NCBI GenBank assembly: GCA_022641835.1
Contig: CP048720.1
Span: 434,001 to 498,000, forward strand
DNA: 64,000 nucleotides
Origin: Petasospora fabianii
Lineage: Eukaryota > Ascomycota > Saccharomycetes > Phaffomycetales > Wickerhamomycetaceae
Direction of reading: 5' to 3'
Shown here: piece by piece, positions 38,549-48,782 of the stretch
How the letters are laid out: the number at the start of each line of letters is the position of its first letter
How positions within the stretch are numbered: the first letter of the stretch is position 1
Program-made: the position numbers and the translations under genes
Notes under the pieces: model-generated
The model's database searches: none
What the model saw: the letters and a program-made list of their open reading frames with translations, nothing else
What the model was told of the DNA's origin: nothing

Positions 38549-38757
38549 GTTTCTTAAAAACCAAAATGAAAGACAAAGAGTTAGGAGAAAGGTGATATGA
38601 ACAAAGTGTTTCGTTAGAAACATATAGGTCCTATGTTCTAAGTCGTCTTTTGAACAGTCTTCTTAGTTCTATGTTGATTATGGAAAGTTCCCGAAGGTGA
38701 TAAAAAAGACCTCGGCGCGACTCGGCTTTAGTACTACATTAGGATCATTACTATATG

Positions 38758-38880
38758 TCCTATAATGCTTCAATATGTCTTATAATGCTTCAATATAGAT
38801 TCAATATGTCTTATAATGCTTCAATATGTCTTCAATATAGATTCAATATGTCTTATAATGCCTTATATGCCTTATATGCC
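38758..38880. repeat. Tandem AT-rich minisatellite
   Basis: Imperfect units of about 20 bases built on TATAATGCTTCAATATGTCT recur five or six times, with a variant TCAATATAGAT insert and a decayed CTTATATGC end. The array sits between FAD1 and the mitochondrial gene at 38923, upstream of FAD1. Confidence 0.85.
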
Positions 38881-38922
38881 TTCATTACCTATTTACATAT
38901 ACATAAGTCATAAGATGAAAGG

Positions 38923-39906
38923 TTATGCCCTCCTCGTCACCAACGTCAATACATCACGCATGTATTGATCAACAGCATGAAGATCATCTTCATCTGCTTT
39001 ATTCCACATTTGTGTCCATCTTTCAGGACCTCTTTCATAGTTGAAAGTAAAACTGATATCATCTTGATCTTCATCAAGAAGCATTGTATGTGCATCTTCC
39101 GAGATCTTCTTTAAAGCGTAGTAAGTATCAGTATTTGGTTTAATACCGTTAACTTTCATCTCATTAACCAATTCCAAGATTGAAGAGATGGATTTATAAC
39201 TCTCCCAATGTGATTCAATGACTTGGTTGTACACTGGAGTAGTACATACATATATGAAAGATTTGAGTGATTGTTTCTTAGCCAAATGAAAGATTGAAAG
39301 TGCAGTATCTGGTGATTTATAAGTATTTGTAAGGATTCTGATTGATTCTGCAACGAGCACAGGTGCTGTATATTCATTAATCGGTGGAGATAATGGTGTT
39401 TCATTGGATTTAATCTTGATTTGTTCGATTAATGATTCACCAAATTTGGTCTTCTTGTTGATCTGATTAATCTTTGAATCAAATGATTGAAGAGTCGTCC
39501 ACATAAACTCAGATATCTCAAAATCTGACATTTGACCACTCTGTAAAGTGTTAATGGTATTCTCCAATGCCATTTTTGTAGATTTATGTCTTTGTAAAGA
39601 AGAATTTGAACTCATTGGAGTAGTCTTGCCCTTAAACATCAACTTATCATATGGAATGGTACTTATACCATTAGCATTCTTCTTTGAAACTTTTTCAATA
39701 GAATGGAAAGTAGCATCAAATATAATAGCACTTTCATCATTAGCCGAGGGACCATCAACGGTATTAGTACTTCTAATAACTTGATCAAAAGCTGTTCTAA
39801 ACATATTTTGTTCCTCTTGAGATGTCACAGCTGCTCTTGCAAGGGGTGATAAAGTGTTTAGTGTTGTGCGTGTTAGTCTGAATGCTGTGCTTAGTGAGGG
39901 TTTCAT
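38923..39906 (-). CDS. Mitochondrial protein, possibly Mtf2/Nam1-like
   Basis: This 327-residue protein starts MKPSLSTAFRLTRTTLNTL, a basic, hydroxylated presequence for mitochondrial import. The body is helical, and the segment TPVYNQVIESHW...MKVNGIKPNTDTY has the spacing of a pentatricopeptide-type repeat. The C-terminus reads YERGPERWTQMWN. S. cerevisiae Mtf2/Nam1, which couples the mitochondrial RNA polymerase to translation, has a comparable size class and character. I recall this only in outline, so the family assignment is tentative while the mitochondrial location is firmer. It is divergent from AAT1. Confidence 0.6.
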   Translation of the reverse strand: MKPSLSTAFRLTRTTLNTLSPLARAAVTSQEEQNMFRTAFDQVIRSTNTVDGPSANDESAIIFDATFHSIEKVSKKNANGISTIPYDKLMFKGKTTPMSSNSSLQRHKSTKMALENTINTLQSGQMSDFEISEFMWTTLQSFDSKINQINKKTKFGESLIEQIKIKSNETPLSPPINEYTAPVLVAESIRILTNTYKSPDTALSIFHLAKKQSLKSFIYVCTTPVYNQVIESHWESYKSISSILELVNEMKVNGIKPNTDTYYALKKISEDAHTMLLDEDQDDISFTFNYERGPERWTQMWNKADEDDLHAVDQYMRDVLTLVTRRA

Positions 39907-40545
39907 GGTGACAAATTGTTAGAGATGGAGAGTTAGAGATAGACAGATGAGAGATAGACTGTTAAGAGATGAAGAGATGAGAAGAGATGAGACGCTAAGA
40001 AAATATACCTAAAACATGATAAATGTCTGAATAAGGAAATTACTGTTTTAGGGATATGGTATTACCGCCCTGTTATATAACAAAATTAAGTTTAATATAT
40101 TGAAGTAATATATTGAATCATTGTTTACATAAAATTATCATATAATAAAGTAAACATCAACAAAGAATTAAACAAGACAATAAACATAAACATAAACTCA
40201 TAAGCTCATCTCATGATGTTTAATCGCGGAAAAACTTTTTAGTCTCTTCTTCTTTGATCTGTTTGAGTATAGTCTTCTTCTCTCCATCTATCATAAGATC
40301 ATATCACTAATCATAAGATCATAGATCATATCATAAGACCATAGATCACATCATATCATAAGATCATAACATCAATCTTCCCCTCTTTTGATTCTGCTCC
40401 AGTTTTGCCGCTGTGTCTATTTCCCCGCCTTTTCTCCTCTTCGCGCCATTCCCCTCTTCTCTTTAAGAGGACAACTTTATCCACTTCTTCTCTTCTCCTT
40501 TGTTGTCTTCTTGTCTATTGTTATCTTCTTGGTTAACAGATCTCC
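39907..40545. promoter_or_regulatory. Divergent promoter with simple repeats
   Basis: Next to the mitochondrial gene is a purine-rich GAGATGA-type repeat (39915-39990). At 40290-40370 imperfect ATCATAAGATCATA units recur about five times. The 40.40-40.53 kb part before AAT1 is pyrimidine-rich, typical of a strong yeast 5'UTR. No gene is seen. Confidence 0.5.
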
Positions 40546-41883
40546 ATGATCAAACACAAACGTCTCTTGGCATCTCTCTCCAAGAGTTCACCAAAGAGTT
40601 CACAGGCGCCTTATAGTGATGGACTCACTAAGCGCCATGTTGAATCAGTCAGCAACTTTTGGCAACATATACCATTAGCACCAGCTGATCCAATCTTGGG
40701 TATAACGGAAGAGTTTAACAAAGATTCAAATCCATTAAAGACAAATCTTAGTGTTGGTGCATATCGTGATGATGAAGGTAAACCATATGTTTTACCATCT
40801 ATTCGTATGGCATCATCGGTTCTTTATCATACAGAGTCTAATAAAGAGTACACTTCAATCAATGGATCAATCAACTATAACTCACTTGTTAAAGAGTTTC
40901 TCTATGGTTCATTTGTCTCAGGTGCAGATCTCATCAAACAAGATCGTATATCAATTGCACAATCACTTTCAGGTACTGGAGCTTTGAAGTTATGTGCAGA
41001 GTTCTTAAGAGATTGGTCACCTTATAACTCTCGCAAAGTTTACATGCCAAATCCAACTTGGTCAAATCATATCAATATCTTTGAAAATTCTGGTTTGGAA
41101 CCTCAACAGTATGCTTATTATGATAAGAAGACTAATTCACTTGATATGGAGGGTATGCTCAATGATCTTTCAAATGCTGAACCAGGATCATCAGTTCTTT
41201 TACATGCTTGTTGTCATAACCCCACAGGTGTTGATCCTACTCCAGAACAATGGAATCAAATTGTTGATGTTGTTATCAACAAAGGACTCATTCCAATCAT
41301 TGATATTGCATACCAAGGGTTCCAATCTGGTTCATTGTTCAATGACTTGTACCTTCTTGAACTCATTACAAATAAAGTAAACCAAGGTCAACTTGTTACT
41401 TCAATGGTGTGTCAATCATTTGCCAAGAACATGGGTCTATATGGTGAACGTATTGGATCCGTTTCAATCATAACACCAGACTCCAAGACACGTCAAATTG
41501 TCGATTCACAGATTAAGAAGAGTATCCGTTCAATCTATTCATCTCCTTCAATTCATGGTGCTAGACTAGTTGAGATTGTTTTATCAAGTCCAGATATCTT
41601 TACACAATGGGAAAAAGATGTTTCTCAGATGGCATCTCGTATAAAGCTTATGAGAAGTACACTATTTGACCTCTTAGAGAAGAAACAAACTTTAACAACT
41701 TGGGATCATCTTGTTCAACAAAATGGTATGTTTGCATTTACAGGTTTATCCAAGGAGCAAATCATTAGACTTAAGGAGGAATATTCGATCTATGCTACAT
41801 TAAATGGTCGGTTTTCAATTGCTGGACTCAATTCTGGTAATGTTGAATACGTTGCTGATGCTATGGATAAAGTTACTAGGTAA
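40546..41883 (+). CDS. AAT1: Mitochondrial aspartate aminotransferase
   Basis: This 445-residue PLP enzyme interconverts aspartate and 2-oxoglutarate with oxaloacetate and glutamate, acting in the malate-aspartate shuttle. The basic presequence MIKHKRLLASLSKSS supports mitochondrial import. Conserved parts are FWQHIPLAPADPILGI, NLSVGAYRDDEGKPYVLP, PNPTWSNH, HACCHNPTGVDPT and the Schiff-base Lys294 in SFAKNMGLYGER. The family TRI...THR-type C-terminal Arg lies in LNGRFSIAGL. Length is as expected for Aat1. The coding sequence is strikingly T/A-rich compared with GCD2 or ERB1. Confidence 0.94.
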   Translation: MIKHKRLLASLSKSSPKSSQAPYSDGLTKRHVESVSNFWQHIPLAPADPILGITEEFNKDSNPLKTNLSVGAYRDDEGKPYVLPSIRMASSVLYHTESNKEYTSINGSINYNSLVKEFLYGSFVSGADLIKQDRISIAQSLSGTGALKLCAEFLRDWSPYNSRKVYMPNPTWSNHINIFENSGLEPQQYAYYDKKTNSLDMEGMLNDLSNAEPGSSVLLHACCHNPTGVDPTPEQWNQIVDVVINKGLIPIIDIAYQGFQSGSLFNDLYLLELITNKVNQGQLVTSMVCQSFAKNMGLYGERIGSVSIITPDSKTRQIVDSQIKKSIRSIYSSPSIHGARLVEIVLSSPDIFTQWEKDVSQMASRIKLMRSTLFDLLEKKQTLTTWDHLVQQNGMFAFTGLSKEQIIRLKEEYSIYATLNGRFSIAGLNSGNVEYVADAMDKVTR

Positions 41884-42363
41884 CTTATAGACTCCTACAC
41901 TATTTATTCATATTCAAAATGTCTTATTTATTGTTTATGTTAGCTTGTAGATACTCATAAAGGTTATTGTGATACATCATGGTTATTGTTATGGATTGTT
42001 ATGTCTACCGAAGCAATGCGGGGAAGGCAGCAAGCTTAAGGGGTTAAATAGATATTATACTCATTTATTGGGGGAATTATAAAGTATAAACAAAGGAATA
42101 CTACATAAACATGATGAACTATAACATTATTATACTAATTACTACTTAAAAGAGTAGATAAATACATCATTAACCCCAATAAAGCCCTTAGAATGAGAAA
42201 GAAGCAAGGAGATGATCTGGTAGGGCCAACACAAGCCCACATTTTCTCTCTCGGGAAACATCCGTCCCTTTTTTCCTGAAACAACGCCACTTCACTTCTC
42301 TCTTCTCTTCAACACACTCTCTATATCAATTGTCATATCAATTGCCATCAATTACTAGAGATC
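41884..42363. promoter_or_regulatory. AAT1-PGM intergenic region
   Basis: These 480 bases are AT-rich up to 42.2 kb, then turn pyrimidine-rich (CTCTCTTCTCTTC) just before the PGM ATG. I see no gene or RNA in it. Confidence 0.4.
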
Positions 42364-44049
42364 ATGTCATTCGCAATCTCCACAGTTCCAACTACAGCTT
42401 TTAATGATCAGAAACCGGGCACTTCAGGTCTTCGTAAGAAGGTTAAAGTGTTCCAGCAACCACATTACACTGAGAACTTCATTCAATCCATCATGGATTC
42501 AATCCCTGAAGGTGCTAAAGGTGCTACACTCGTTGTTGGTGGTGATGGTCGTTACTACAATGATGTTGTGATTCAAATCATTGCTAAGATTGGTGCTGCT
42601 AATGGTGTTAAGAAGCTCATCATTGGTCAAGGTGGTCTTCTCTCAACTCCGGCAACTTCTCATATCATTAGATCTCATCCAGATAATCCAACTGGTGGTA
42701 TCATCTTAACTGCTTCTCATAATCCAGGTGGTCCAGATAATGATATGGGTATTAAGTATAACCTTGCAAATGGTGGTCCAGCTCCGGAATCTGTTACAAA
42801 CAAGATGTTTGCTGCTTCTTTGAACTTGCAAGAGTATAAGATCATTGCCGATTTACCATCAATTGAGCTTTCCAAGTTGGGTGAGACCCAAGTTGGTCCA
42901 TTAACCGTTGAGATCATTGACCCAACGAAGGACTATGTCGAGTTTATGAAGGAGATCTTTGATTTCGAGTTGATTAAGAAGTTCATCAAGACTCAGGAAC
43001 CAAATGGCTTTAAGGTCCTCTTTGATGCATTGAACGGTATCACTGGTCCATACGGTAAGGCCATCTTTATCGATGAACTTGGTTTACCAATCTCTTCGAT
43101 CCAAAACTATAAACCATTGCCAGACTTTGGTGGATTGCACCCAGATCCAAATTTGACATATGCTCATACCCTCGTTGAAAGAGTTGATAAGGAAAACATT
43201 GCATTTGGTGCAGCTTCAGATGGTGATGGTGATAGAAACATGATTTACGGTGCTGGTACTTTTGTCTCTCCTGGTGATTCGGTTGCCATTATTGCCGAAT
43301 ATGCTGATTGTATCCCATATTTCAAGAAACAAGGTGTTTATGGATTAGCTAGATCCATGCCAACTTCTGCAGCTTTGGACTTGGTTGCTAAGGATAAAGG
43401 TTTGGAATGTTACGAAGTGCCAACTGGATGGAAATTCTTCTGTGCATTGTTTGATGCTAAGAAATTGTCCATCTGTGGTGAAGAATCATTTGGTACAGGT
43501 TCTAACCATATTAGAGAAAAAGATGGTCTTTGGGCAATCATTGCTTGGATGAATGTTCTTGCTGCTTATGCTGAGTCTAACCCAGACAGTGAAGTCTCTA
43601 TTAAGGTTGTTCAAGATAAGTTTTGGGAGAAGTATGGAAGAATCTTCTTCACAAGATATGACTTTGAAAACGTTTCCTCCGAGGGTGCTAACTCCCTCGT
43701 TTCCAAATTCCGTGAATTCATTTCAGGTTCCACTGAAGGTAAAGAACTCCTTCCAGGTGTCACATTTAAGGAGACTGGTGACTTCTCTTATACTGACCTT
43801 GACGGTTCTGTCTCTAGTGGTCAGGGTCTTTACGCCAAACTCTCTAACGGTCTCAGATTCGTCGTTAGACTCTCTGGTACAGGTTCATCTGGTGCTACTG
43901 TTAGATTGTACGTTGAACGTTACTCTAATGATAAGTCGTCTTATCACCTCAAGACTACTGAATACCTTAAGGATGAAATCAATGCTGTCATCTCTTTCCT
44001 TGGCTTTAAGCAGTTCTTGGGTGTTGATGAACCAACTGTCATCACTTAA
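42364..44049 (+). CDS. PGM2: Phosphoglucomutase
   Basis: This 561-residue alpha-D-phosphohexomutase interconverts glucose-1-phosphate and glucose-6-phosphate in the cytosol. The phosphoserine is Ser118 in TASHNPGG. The metal-binding loop DGDGDRN lies near residue 290, the sugar-binding loop CGEESFGTG follows, and the phosphate-binding loop RLSGTGSSGATVR is near the C-terminus. The start MSFAISTVPTTAFNDQKPGTSGLRKKV is typical of yeast Pgm1/Pgm2, so the PGM2 symbol stands for the orthologue group. Normal length; no intron. Confidence 0.96.
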   Translation: MSFAISTVPTTAFNDQKPGTSGLRKKVKVFQQPHYTENFIQSIMDSIPEGAKGATLVVGGDGRYYNDVVIQIIAKIGAANGVKKLIIGQGGLLSTPATSHIIRSHPDNPTGGIILTASHNPGGPDNDMGIKYNLANGGPAPESVTNKMFAASLNLQEYKIIADLPSIELSKLGETQVGPLTVEIIDPTKDYVEFMKEIFDFELIKKFIKTQEPNGFKVLFDALNGITGPYGKAIFIDELGLPISSIQNYKPLPDFGGLHPDPNLTYAHTLVERVDKENIAFGAASDGDGDRNMIYGAGTFVSPGDSVAIIAEYADCIPYFKKQGVYGLARSMPTSAALDLVAKDKGLECYEVPTGWKFFCALFDAKKLSICGEESFGTGSNHIREKDGLWAIIAWMNVLAAYAESNPDSEVSIKVVQDKFWEKYGRIFFTRYDFENVSSEGANSLVSKFREFISGSTEGKELLPGVTFKETGDFSYTDLDGSVSSGQGLYAKLSNGLRFVVRLSGTGSSGATVRLYVERYSNDKSSYHLKTTEYLKDEINAVISFLGFKQFLGVDEPTVIT

Positions 44050-44371
44050 ACGGTCTCTTTTCTTCTCTTGATCTCTCTGGTCATACCAACTTCCATTAAA
44101 AACAAAATAACCTCTGTATTCTGTTTTTTTGCTACGACTCGTGAACGACGCTCACTTTTGCATATACTTAACTAAACTTCAATTGACTTCAGTTTTCAAT
44201 GGAGCTCCTTTGAATACATTATATTGCTATCGATACTAAATTTTGTACACTCCAATTAACCCTACTTCTCTAAACTGGATGGTAGAATATATCACCAGTT
44301 CATTGCAAGCACACTTAAAAAGTGGCTATACAATAGGTGTAAAAGAAGTGATAAAAAACATAAAAAAGAAG

Positions 44372-44445
44372 TGATCCCTAGCAGGATCGAACTGCTGATC
44401 TTGGCGTTATTAGCACCACGCCTTAACCAACTGGGCCAAGGGATC
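44372..44445 (-). tRNA. tRNA-Ile (anticodon AAT)
   Basis: The minus-strand 74-base cloverleaf has perfect acceptor pairing (GATCCCT with AGGGATC), D-arm GCCCAGTTGGTTAAGGC, anticodon AAT at 44409-44411 in loop CTAATAA, T-arm GGTTCGATCC-like and discriminator A. No intron. It lies between PGM2 and ERB1. Confidence 0.93.
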
Positions 44446-44505
44446 TTTCTTGAAAATTAAAGTTATCGCGCTTCACCTGACCGATACTACTCAGTAACAC
44501 CAGTC

Positions 44506-44515
44506 CGGGTAACGG
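44506..44515 (+). promoter_or_regulatory. Reb1-type site upstream of ERB1
   Basis: CGGGTAACGG lies about 120 bases before the ERB1 ATG and 60 bases from the tRNA-Ile 5' end. It matches the extended Reb1 consensus and could insulate ERB1 from Pol III transcription of the tRNA. Confidence 0.5.
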
Positions 44516-44631
44516 TTACGAGCACTGGTTTCAATAGGCAAAAAAAAAATTCAGTATGCGAGATGAGATGTATGATCTTTAATGAGAGTCTTTTGTTAAG
44601 AGTTAATACTATCCATACCTGTCATATCACA

Positions 44632-47013
44632 ATGGCTAAAAAGACTGGGAACAGCGTGAAGGTTGCTCCAGCTCAGCCGGAGTTGAGAAAGCGTAAGATG
44701 GCTGAGGAGCCAGAAGAGAATGTGGAAGAAAACAATGTTAGTGAAGAAGATGATGATGAGGAAGAGTTTGATGCAGAGGGACTTCTTGATATTGAGGCCT
44801 CTGACTCGGAAGATGAAGATCGCACAGGTGATGAGGATGACGAAGAAGATGAGGAAGAGGAAAAAGAAGATGATTCAGATGCTGAGTTTAATGAACTTCT
44901 CGGTGCTGAAGACGACAACGAATCCTTCGATTCAGATGACTTTGAAGATGAGCCAGTTGAAGGATCCCTTAATGAGAGACTTCAAAACGTTCAACTCACA
45001 ACATACGCCGATGGTTCTGAACGTGTGATTAAGCCAGAGATTGACCCAGTCTATGACTCTGACGATTCCGACCACGAGAACTTCAACACCATTGGTAACA
45101 TCCCACTCTCAGCTTACGAGGAGTTCCCACACATTGGTTACAACATCAACGGTAAGCGTATCATGAGACCTGCTAGAGGTTCTGCCCTCGAACAACTCTT
45201 GGAGTCTATCGATCTTCCAGAAGGCTGGACCGGTCTTCTTGATTCCAACACTGGTACATCTCTTAACTTGACCCCAGAGGAGATTGAACTTATTCAAAAA
45301 CTCGAATCCAACAGACTTACAGATGACTCTGTGGATCCATATACACCAACTGTCGAGTGGTTTACATCCCAACAGGAAGTTATGCCTCTCACTGCCATCC
45401 CGGAACCAAAGAGACGTTTCGTTCCATCTAAACACGAGGCTAAGCGTGTCATGAAGATCGTTAGGGCCATCAGAGAGGGAAGAATTGTTTTGAACAAGGA
45501 CAAGGAAGAGGAAGAGAAGCCTGTTTATGACCTTTGGGGTGATAATGATGAGAGTAATGAGCATGTGATGAACCTCAGAGCTCCAAAACTTGCCCCACCA
45601 ACTAATGACGAGTCATACAACCCACCAGAGGAGTACTTGCCAACTGAAGAAGATATTAAGGCTTTCAACGAAGCTGATCCAATTGATCGTAAGAAAAACT
45701 ACCTACCAAAGAAATACGGATCCCTTCGTAAGGTTCCAGGTTGGGATGAAGCTCTCAGAGAGAAGTTTGAGAGAAGTTTGGATTTGTACCTTGCTCCAAG
45801 AGTTCGTCACAACAAGTTGAACATTGATCCAGAATCGCTTGTTCCAGAGCTTCCATCACCAAAGGACTTGAGACCATTCCCAATCAAGGGATCTACAACA
45901 TACGTTGGTCATAAGGACAAAATTAGATCCATCAGTATTGATCCAACTGGCCTCTGGCTCGCCACGGGATCTGATGATGGTTCCGTTAAGATTTGGGAAA
46001 TTCTTACAGGACGTGAAGTGTTCTCCGTGCAGATCGTTGACAAGAAGACCGATAGTGAGGACCGTGTTGAACACGTTCAGTGGAACCCAGATCCATCTTT
46101 GGGTATCTTGGCCATCACAGCTGGTGAGAATATCTACCTTCTTTCCCCACCAATCTTTGGATTTGATATTGAGAATCAAGGAAGACTCAAGATGGAGGCC
46201 GGCTTCGGTTACAACAAGTACGGAAATGTCAAGAAGACGGATTTGAACGTCAATGAGGACTCTGATGCTGAGAATGAAGAGACCACCGTGAAGAAACAGG
46301 AGTACGCCAAATGGGTCAAGCCATCTGATGAGCTTGCTGGACAGGGTGTTGTTCTCCAGATTCAGTGCCGTAAGACCGTCAGATCCCTCTCATGGCACAG
46401 AAAGGGTGATTATTTCGTCACTGTTTCTCCAGAAGCTGCTAACTCTGCGGTTCTTATCCACCAGATCTCAAAGCACTCTTCTCAGTCTCCATTCAGAAAA
46501 TCCAAGGGTATTGTGTCCGACGTGAAGTTCCATCCATTCAGACCACAGTTGTTTGTCTGTACTCAACGTTACATCAAGATTTACGATCTGTCACAGCAAA
46601 CTCTGACAAAGAAACTCCTTCCTGGTGCTCGTTGGTTATCCAAGATTGACATCCATCCTCGTGGTGACCACCTTATTGCATGTTCCTTCGATAAGCGTGT
46701 TCTATGGCACGATCTCGATACAGGTTCCACACCATACAAGACACTCAGATACCACGAAAAGGCTGTCAGAAGTGTTCAATTCCACAAGGGTCTCCCATTG
46801 TTCTGTTCCGCTTCTGATGATGGATCCATCCATGTCTTCCACGCTACTGTCTACGATGATCTCATGACAAATCCATTGCTTGTTCCTCTCAAGAAACTCA
46901 CGGGACACAAAATTACAAACTCTCTCGGAATTATGGATACAGTGTGGCATCCGAAGGAGGCTTGGGTGTTCAGTGCAGGTGCAGATGGTGTTGCAAGATT
47001 GTGGACTACATGA
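44632..47013 (+). CDS. ERB1: Ribosome biogenesis WD40 protein Erb1 (BOP1)
   Basis: This 793-residue nucleolar protein pairs with Nop7 (PES1) and Ytm1 in the PeBoW complex for 25S/5.8S rRNA maturation. The first 120 residues are highly acidic ([13 protein letters not shown]-type runs). The BOP1NT domain follows with [47 protein letters not shown] and [19 protein letters not shown], and then a C-terminal seven-blade WD40 propeller from about residue 430. An in-frame ATG at 44563 would add 23 residues; the ATG at 44632 starts MAKKTGNS as in the family. A degenerate fragment of this gene lies at 60113-60645. C-ending codons resume here after the T/A-rich stretch. Confidence 0.96.
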   Translation: MAKKTGNSVKVAPAQPELRKRKMAEEPEENVEENNVSEEDDDEEEFDAEGLLDIEASDSEDEDRTGDEDDEEDEEEEKEDDSDAEFNELLGAEDDNESFDSDDFEDEPVEGSLNERLQNVQLTTYADGSERVIKPEIDPVYDSDDSDHENFNTIGNIPLSAYEEFPHIGYNINGKRIMRPARGSALEQLLESIDLPEGWTGLLDSNTGTSLNLTPEEIELIQKLESNRLTDDSVDPYTPTVEWFTSQQEVMPLTAIPEPKRRFVPSKHEAKRVMKIVRAIREGRIVLNKDKEEEEKPVYDLWGDNDESNEHVMNLRAPKLAPPTNDESYNPPEEYLPTEEDIKAFNEADPIDRKKNYLPKKYGSLRKVPGWDEALREKFERSLDLYLAPRVRHNKLNIDPESLVPELPSPKDLRPFPIKGSTTYVGHKDKIRSISIDPTGLWLATGSDDGSVKIWEILTGREVFSVQIVDKKTDSEDRVEHVQWNPDPSLGILAITAGENIYLLSPPIFGFDIENQGRLKMEAGFGYNKYGNVKKTDLNVNEDSDAENEETTVKKQEYAKWVKPSDELAGQGVVLQIQCRKTVRSLSWHRKGDYFVTVSPEAANSAVLIHQISKHSSQSPFRKSKGIVSDVKFHPFRPQLFVCTQRYIKIYDLSQQTLTKKLLPGARWLSKIDIHPRGDHLIACSFDKRVLWHDLDTGSTPYKTLRYHEKAVRSVQFHKGLPLFCSASDDGSIHVFHATVYDDLMTNPLLVPLKKLTGHKITNSLGIMDTVWHPKEAWVFSAGADGVARLWTT

Positions 47014-47277
47014 TTTGGGAGGTGATCGAACGGTTGGTATTTAGCATTAGAAGTAATTAATTATAGCATTCTATAGATCCGTGATTTTTGAAGTAGGACG
47101 TATGAACCATCAATTGGAATAATTGAAGCATGAAGTAATGGTTTTTTTAGAATGTTATAAAAGTTAAAAGTGGAGAACCTCACCCCATTTTCTGGACTTT
47201 AACACATTCACTAATTTTAAAAAAAGTGGAATATAAATTCAGAAAAAATCCTCAAGAGGAAAAAAACTCTACCCACC

Positions 47278-47500
47278 GGATCAATTGAATTTAACTTTAC
47301 CTTTGCTCTCAAATCCAACAGCTTTCAACCTCTCTGAAGTAAATAAATTGAGAAACTACAAACTAAAAATAGTGTCCGGGTGTTTTTTGCCTGGAATGTG
47401 CGGGTTTCTCGGATGTTGCGGCCTTGGAAATAATGAGGGGAAACAGCAAGTAACGCTACACAGCAGATGCTTTGATAAAAGATCAAATTGAATATTCTCA
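47278..47500 (+). repeat. ERB1 3'-flank segment, duplicated at about 60975-61205
   Basis: The segment around TTGAGAAACTACAAACTAAA, GTGTCCGGGTGTTTT and CAGCAGATGCTTTGATAAAAG aligns with 61030-61205, which carries GTCCAGGTGTTTTCTGCC and ACAGCTGATGCTTTAGCAAG. It lies downstream of ERB1 here and downstream of the ERB1 fragment there, so gene and flank were duplicated together. Confidence 0.75.
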
Positions 47501-47593
47501 AGTCAAGTATGCTTTGACAGCTTCTAAGCAATGCTAGATTTGGCAGTGCTTGATGTACAGCATTGTTCTCCACGGTAGCAAGGCCCCACTGGG

Positions 47594-47702
47594 GTCGAGC
47601 CAACGCTGCACACTGTGCTCTACTCCTGGCACTCTTCTTGGGGTCCAGTTGCTTTCACAAACAGGTTGGCAGCCCTCGGTTTTCCCGAGACTTAAAATCC
47701 TT
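47594..47702 (+). repeat. Flank module, copy 1 of 3
   Basis: It begins GTCGAGCCAACGCTGCACAC and ends CGAGACTTAAA. Related copies follow the two adhesin genes at 51032-51133 and 59363-59460. Here it lies before the first adhesin copy, so it is probably the 3' remnant of an adhesin that has been lost. Confidence 0.7.
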
Positions 47703-47814
47703 CGAGACAGGGCTGTCGACGTTTTCTGAAGGTCTCGATCAAAGCCTTCAAGATTATGCGCGCAATGATTGATCTTTATTGTGCTCATGCACGTTGAATA
47801 AGCGAGGTGCATAA

Positions 47815-48782
47815 TTATGCAACATATGATGCACCAGTATGCCCGTTATTAAAAGTTATTTTAGAGATGGGTTTTCACAATTTCCACTTTGAATCTCGGA
47901 CCAGAGGATATCAGTGTCTTACTTTAGCTTGCTGCGCTTTGGCGTCGGTGATCTCGTGGTCTGACCACTGGAGTTAAAGTTCTTGCGCCTTGAGCAGATT
48001 AGATTCAGCATCAGTTTATAATCTCAAAAAATATACAATCATTATGGTTTTTAAAAGTATTACGCAGACCCACATCGAGGGCAAATTCAAACTCAGACGG
48101 CCCATAATAGGAGGAACTAGACCCTATAGCCACAGCCAGTCAGCTGCTGGTCTATAATTGACTAAGGAGAACTACCATGGGTACAAATTGCCACTGAATA
48201 GAGACGAAAGCTGCAGCCGTAACGAATCCTCTCAATCATGACGTGGTACCTAGCTGGTTCGTATGTGCTAGCAAAGTCGAGCATGAGAGACAGGGGTGAC
48301 TTGTGGGGAGCTGATAAAGGACTATATAAAGGTACAAAGAGACCTTTTGAGATTTTCAATGGCTCTCGCCAAGGAATGCGGATACTGCTTCCCTTTCACG
48401 AGGTCCGTATAGCAAATCTTGGTCTTTAGATCGATGCACCGTGCTGGTAGTTATTTCCCTTAAAAAGCTGGCCAGCCTATTCAGATGGCTTTATGGACCA
48501 GAATTCCCACTTTTATGCGGTCCGTACGACTCTAGAGCTCTCGTCCCAGAGTTTGGCGCTTTGCAGGGGGAAGCTTGAGTTTACTCGACTCTAGCGATAT
48601 TTACAGTGCTCATTTCCCCTTCCACCTTTGATTTCCACTTGAATGAAAGCTTCAGACTCTGCTAATTTATAGTCTATAATATTTATCGCTTTCCAAGTTC
48701 AAAATGTGCCACATTCCCCTTTGAAAAGTGCCTCTTCTTTTGAAGAACACCACCTAATCAGCAACATACATTTGTTTCCACC
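47815..48782 (+). repeat. Duplicated adhesin upstream region (matches 55890-56893)
   Basis: Shared words run in order from TATGCAACATATGATGCACC through CACAATTTCCACTT, GTGTCTTACTT, TTTGGCGCTTTGCAGG to the ATG. The copy at 56.8 kb has TATAAAA (56802-56808); the corresponding place here reads TTCAAAA (near 48699), so the TATA box has been lost in this copy. No separate gene is seen. Confidence 0.75.
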
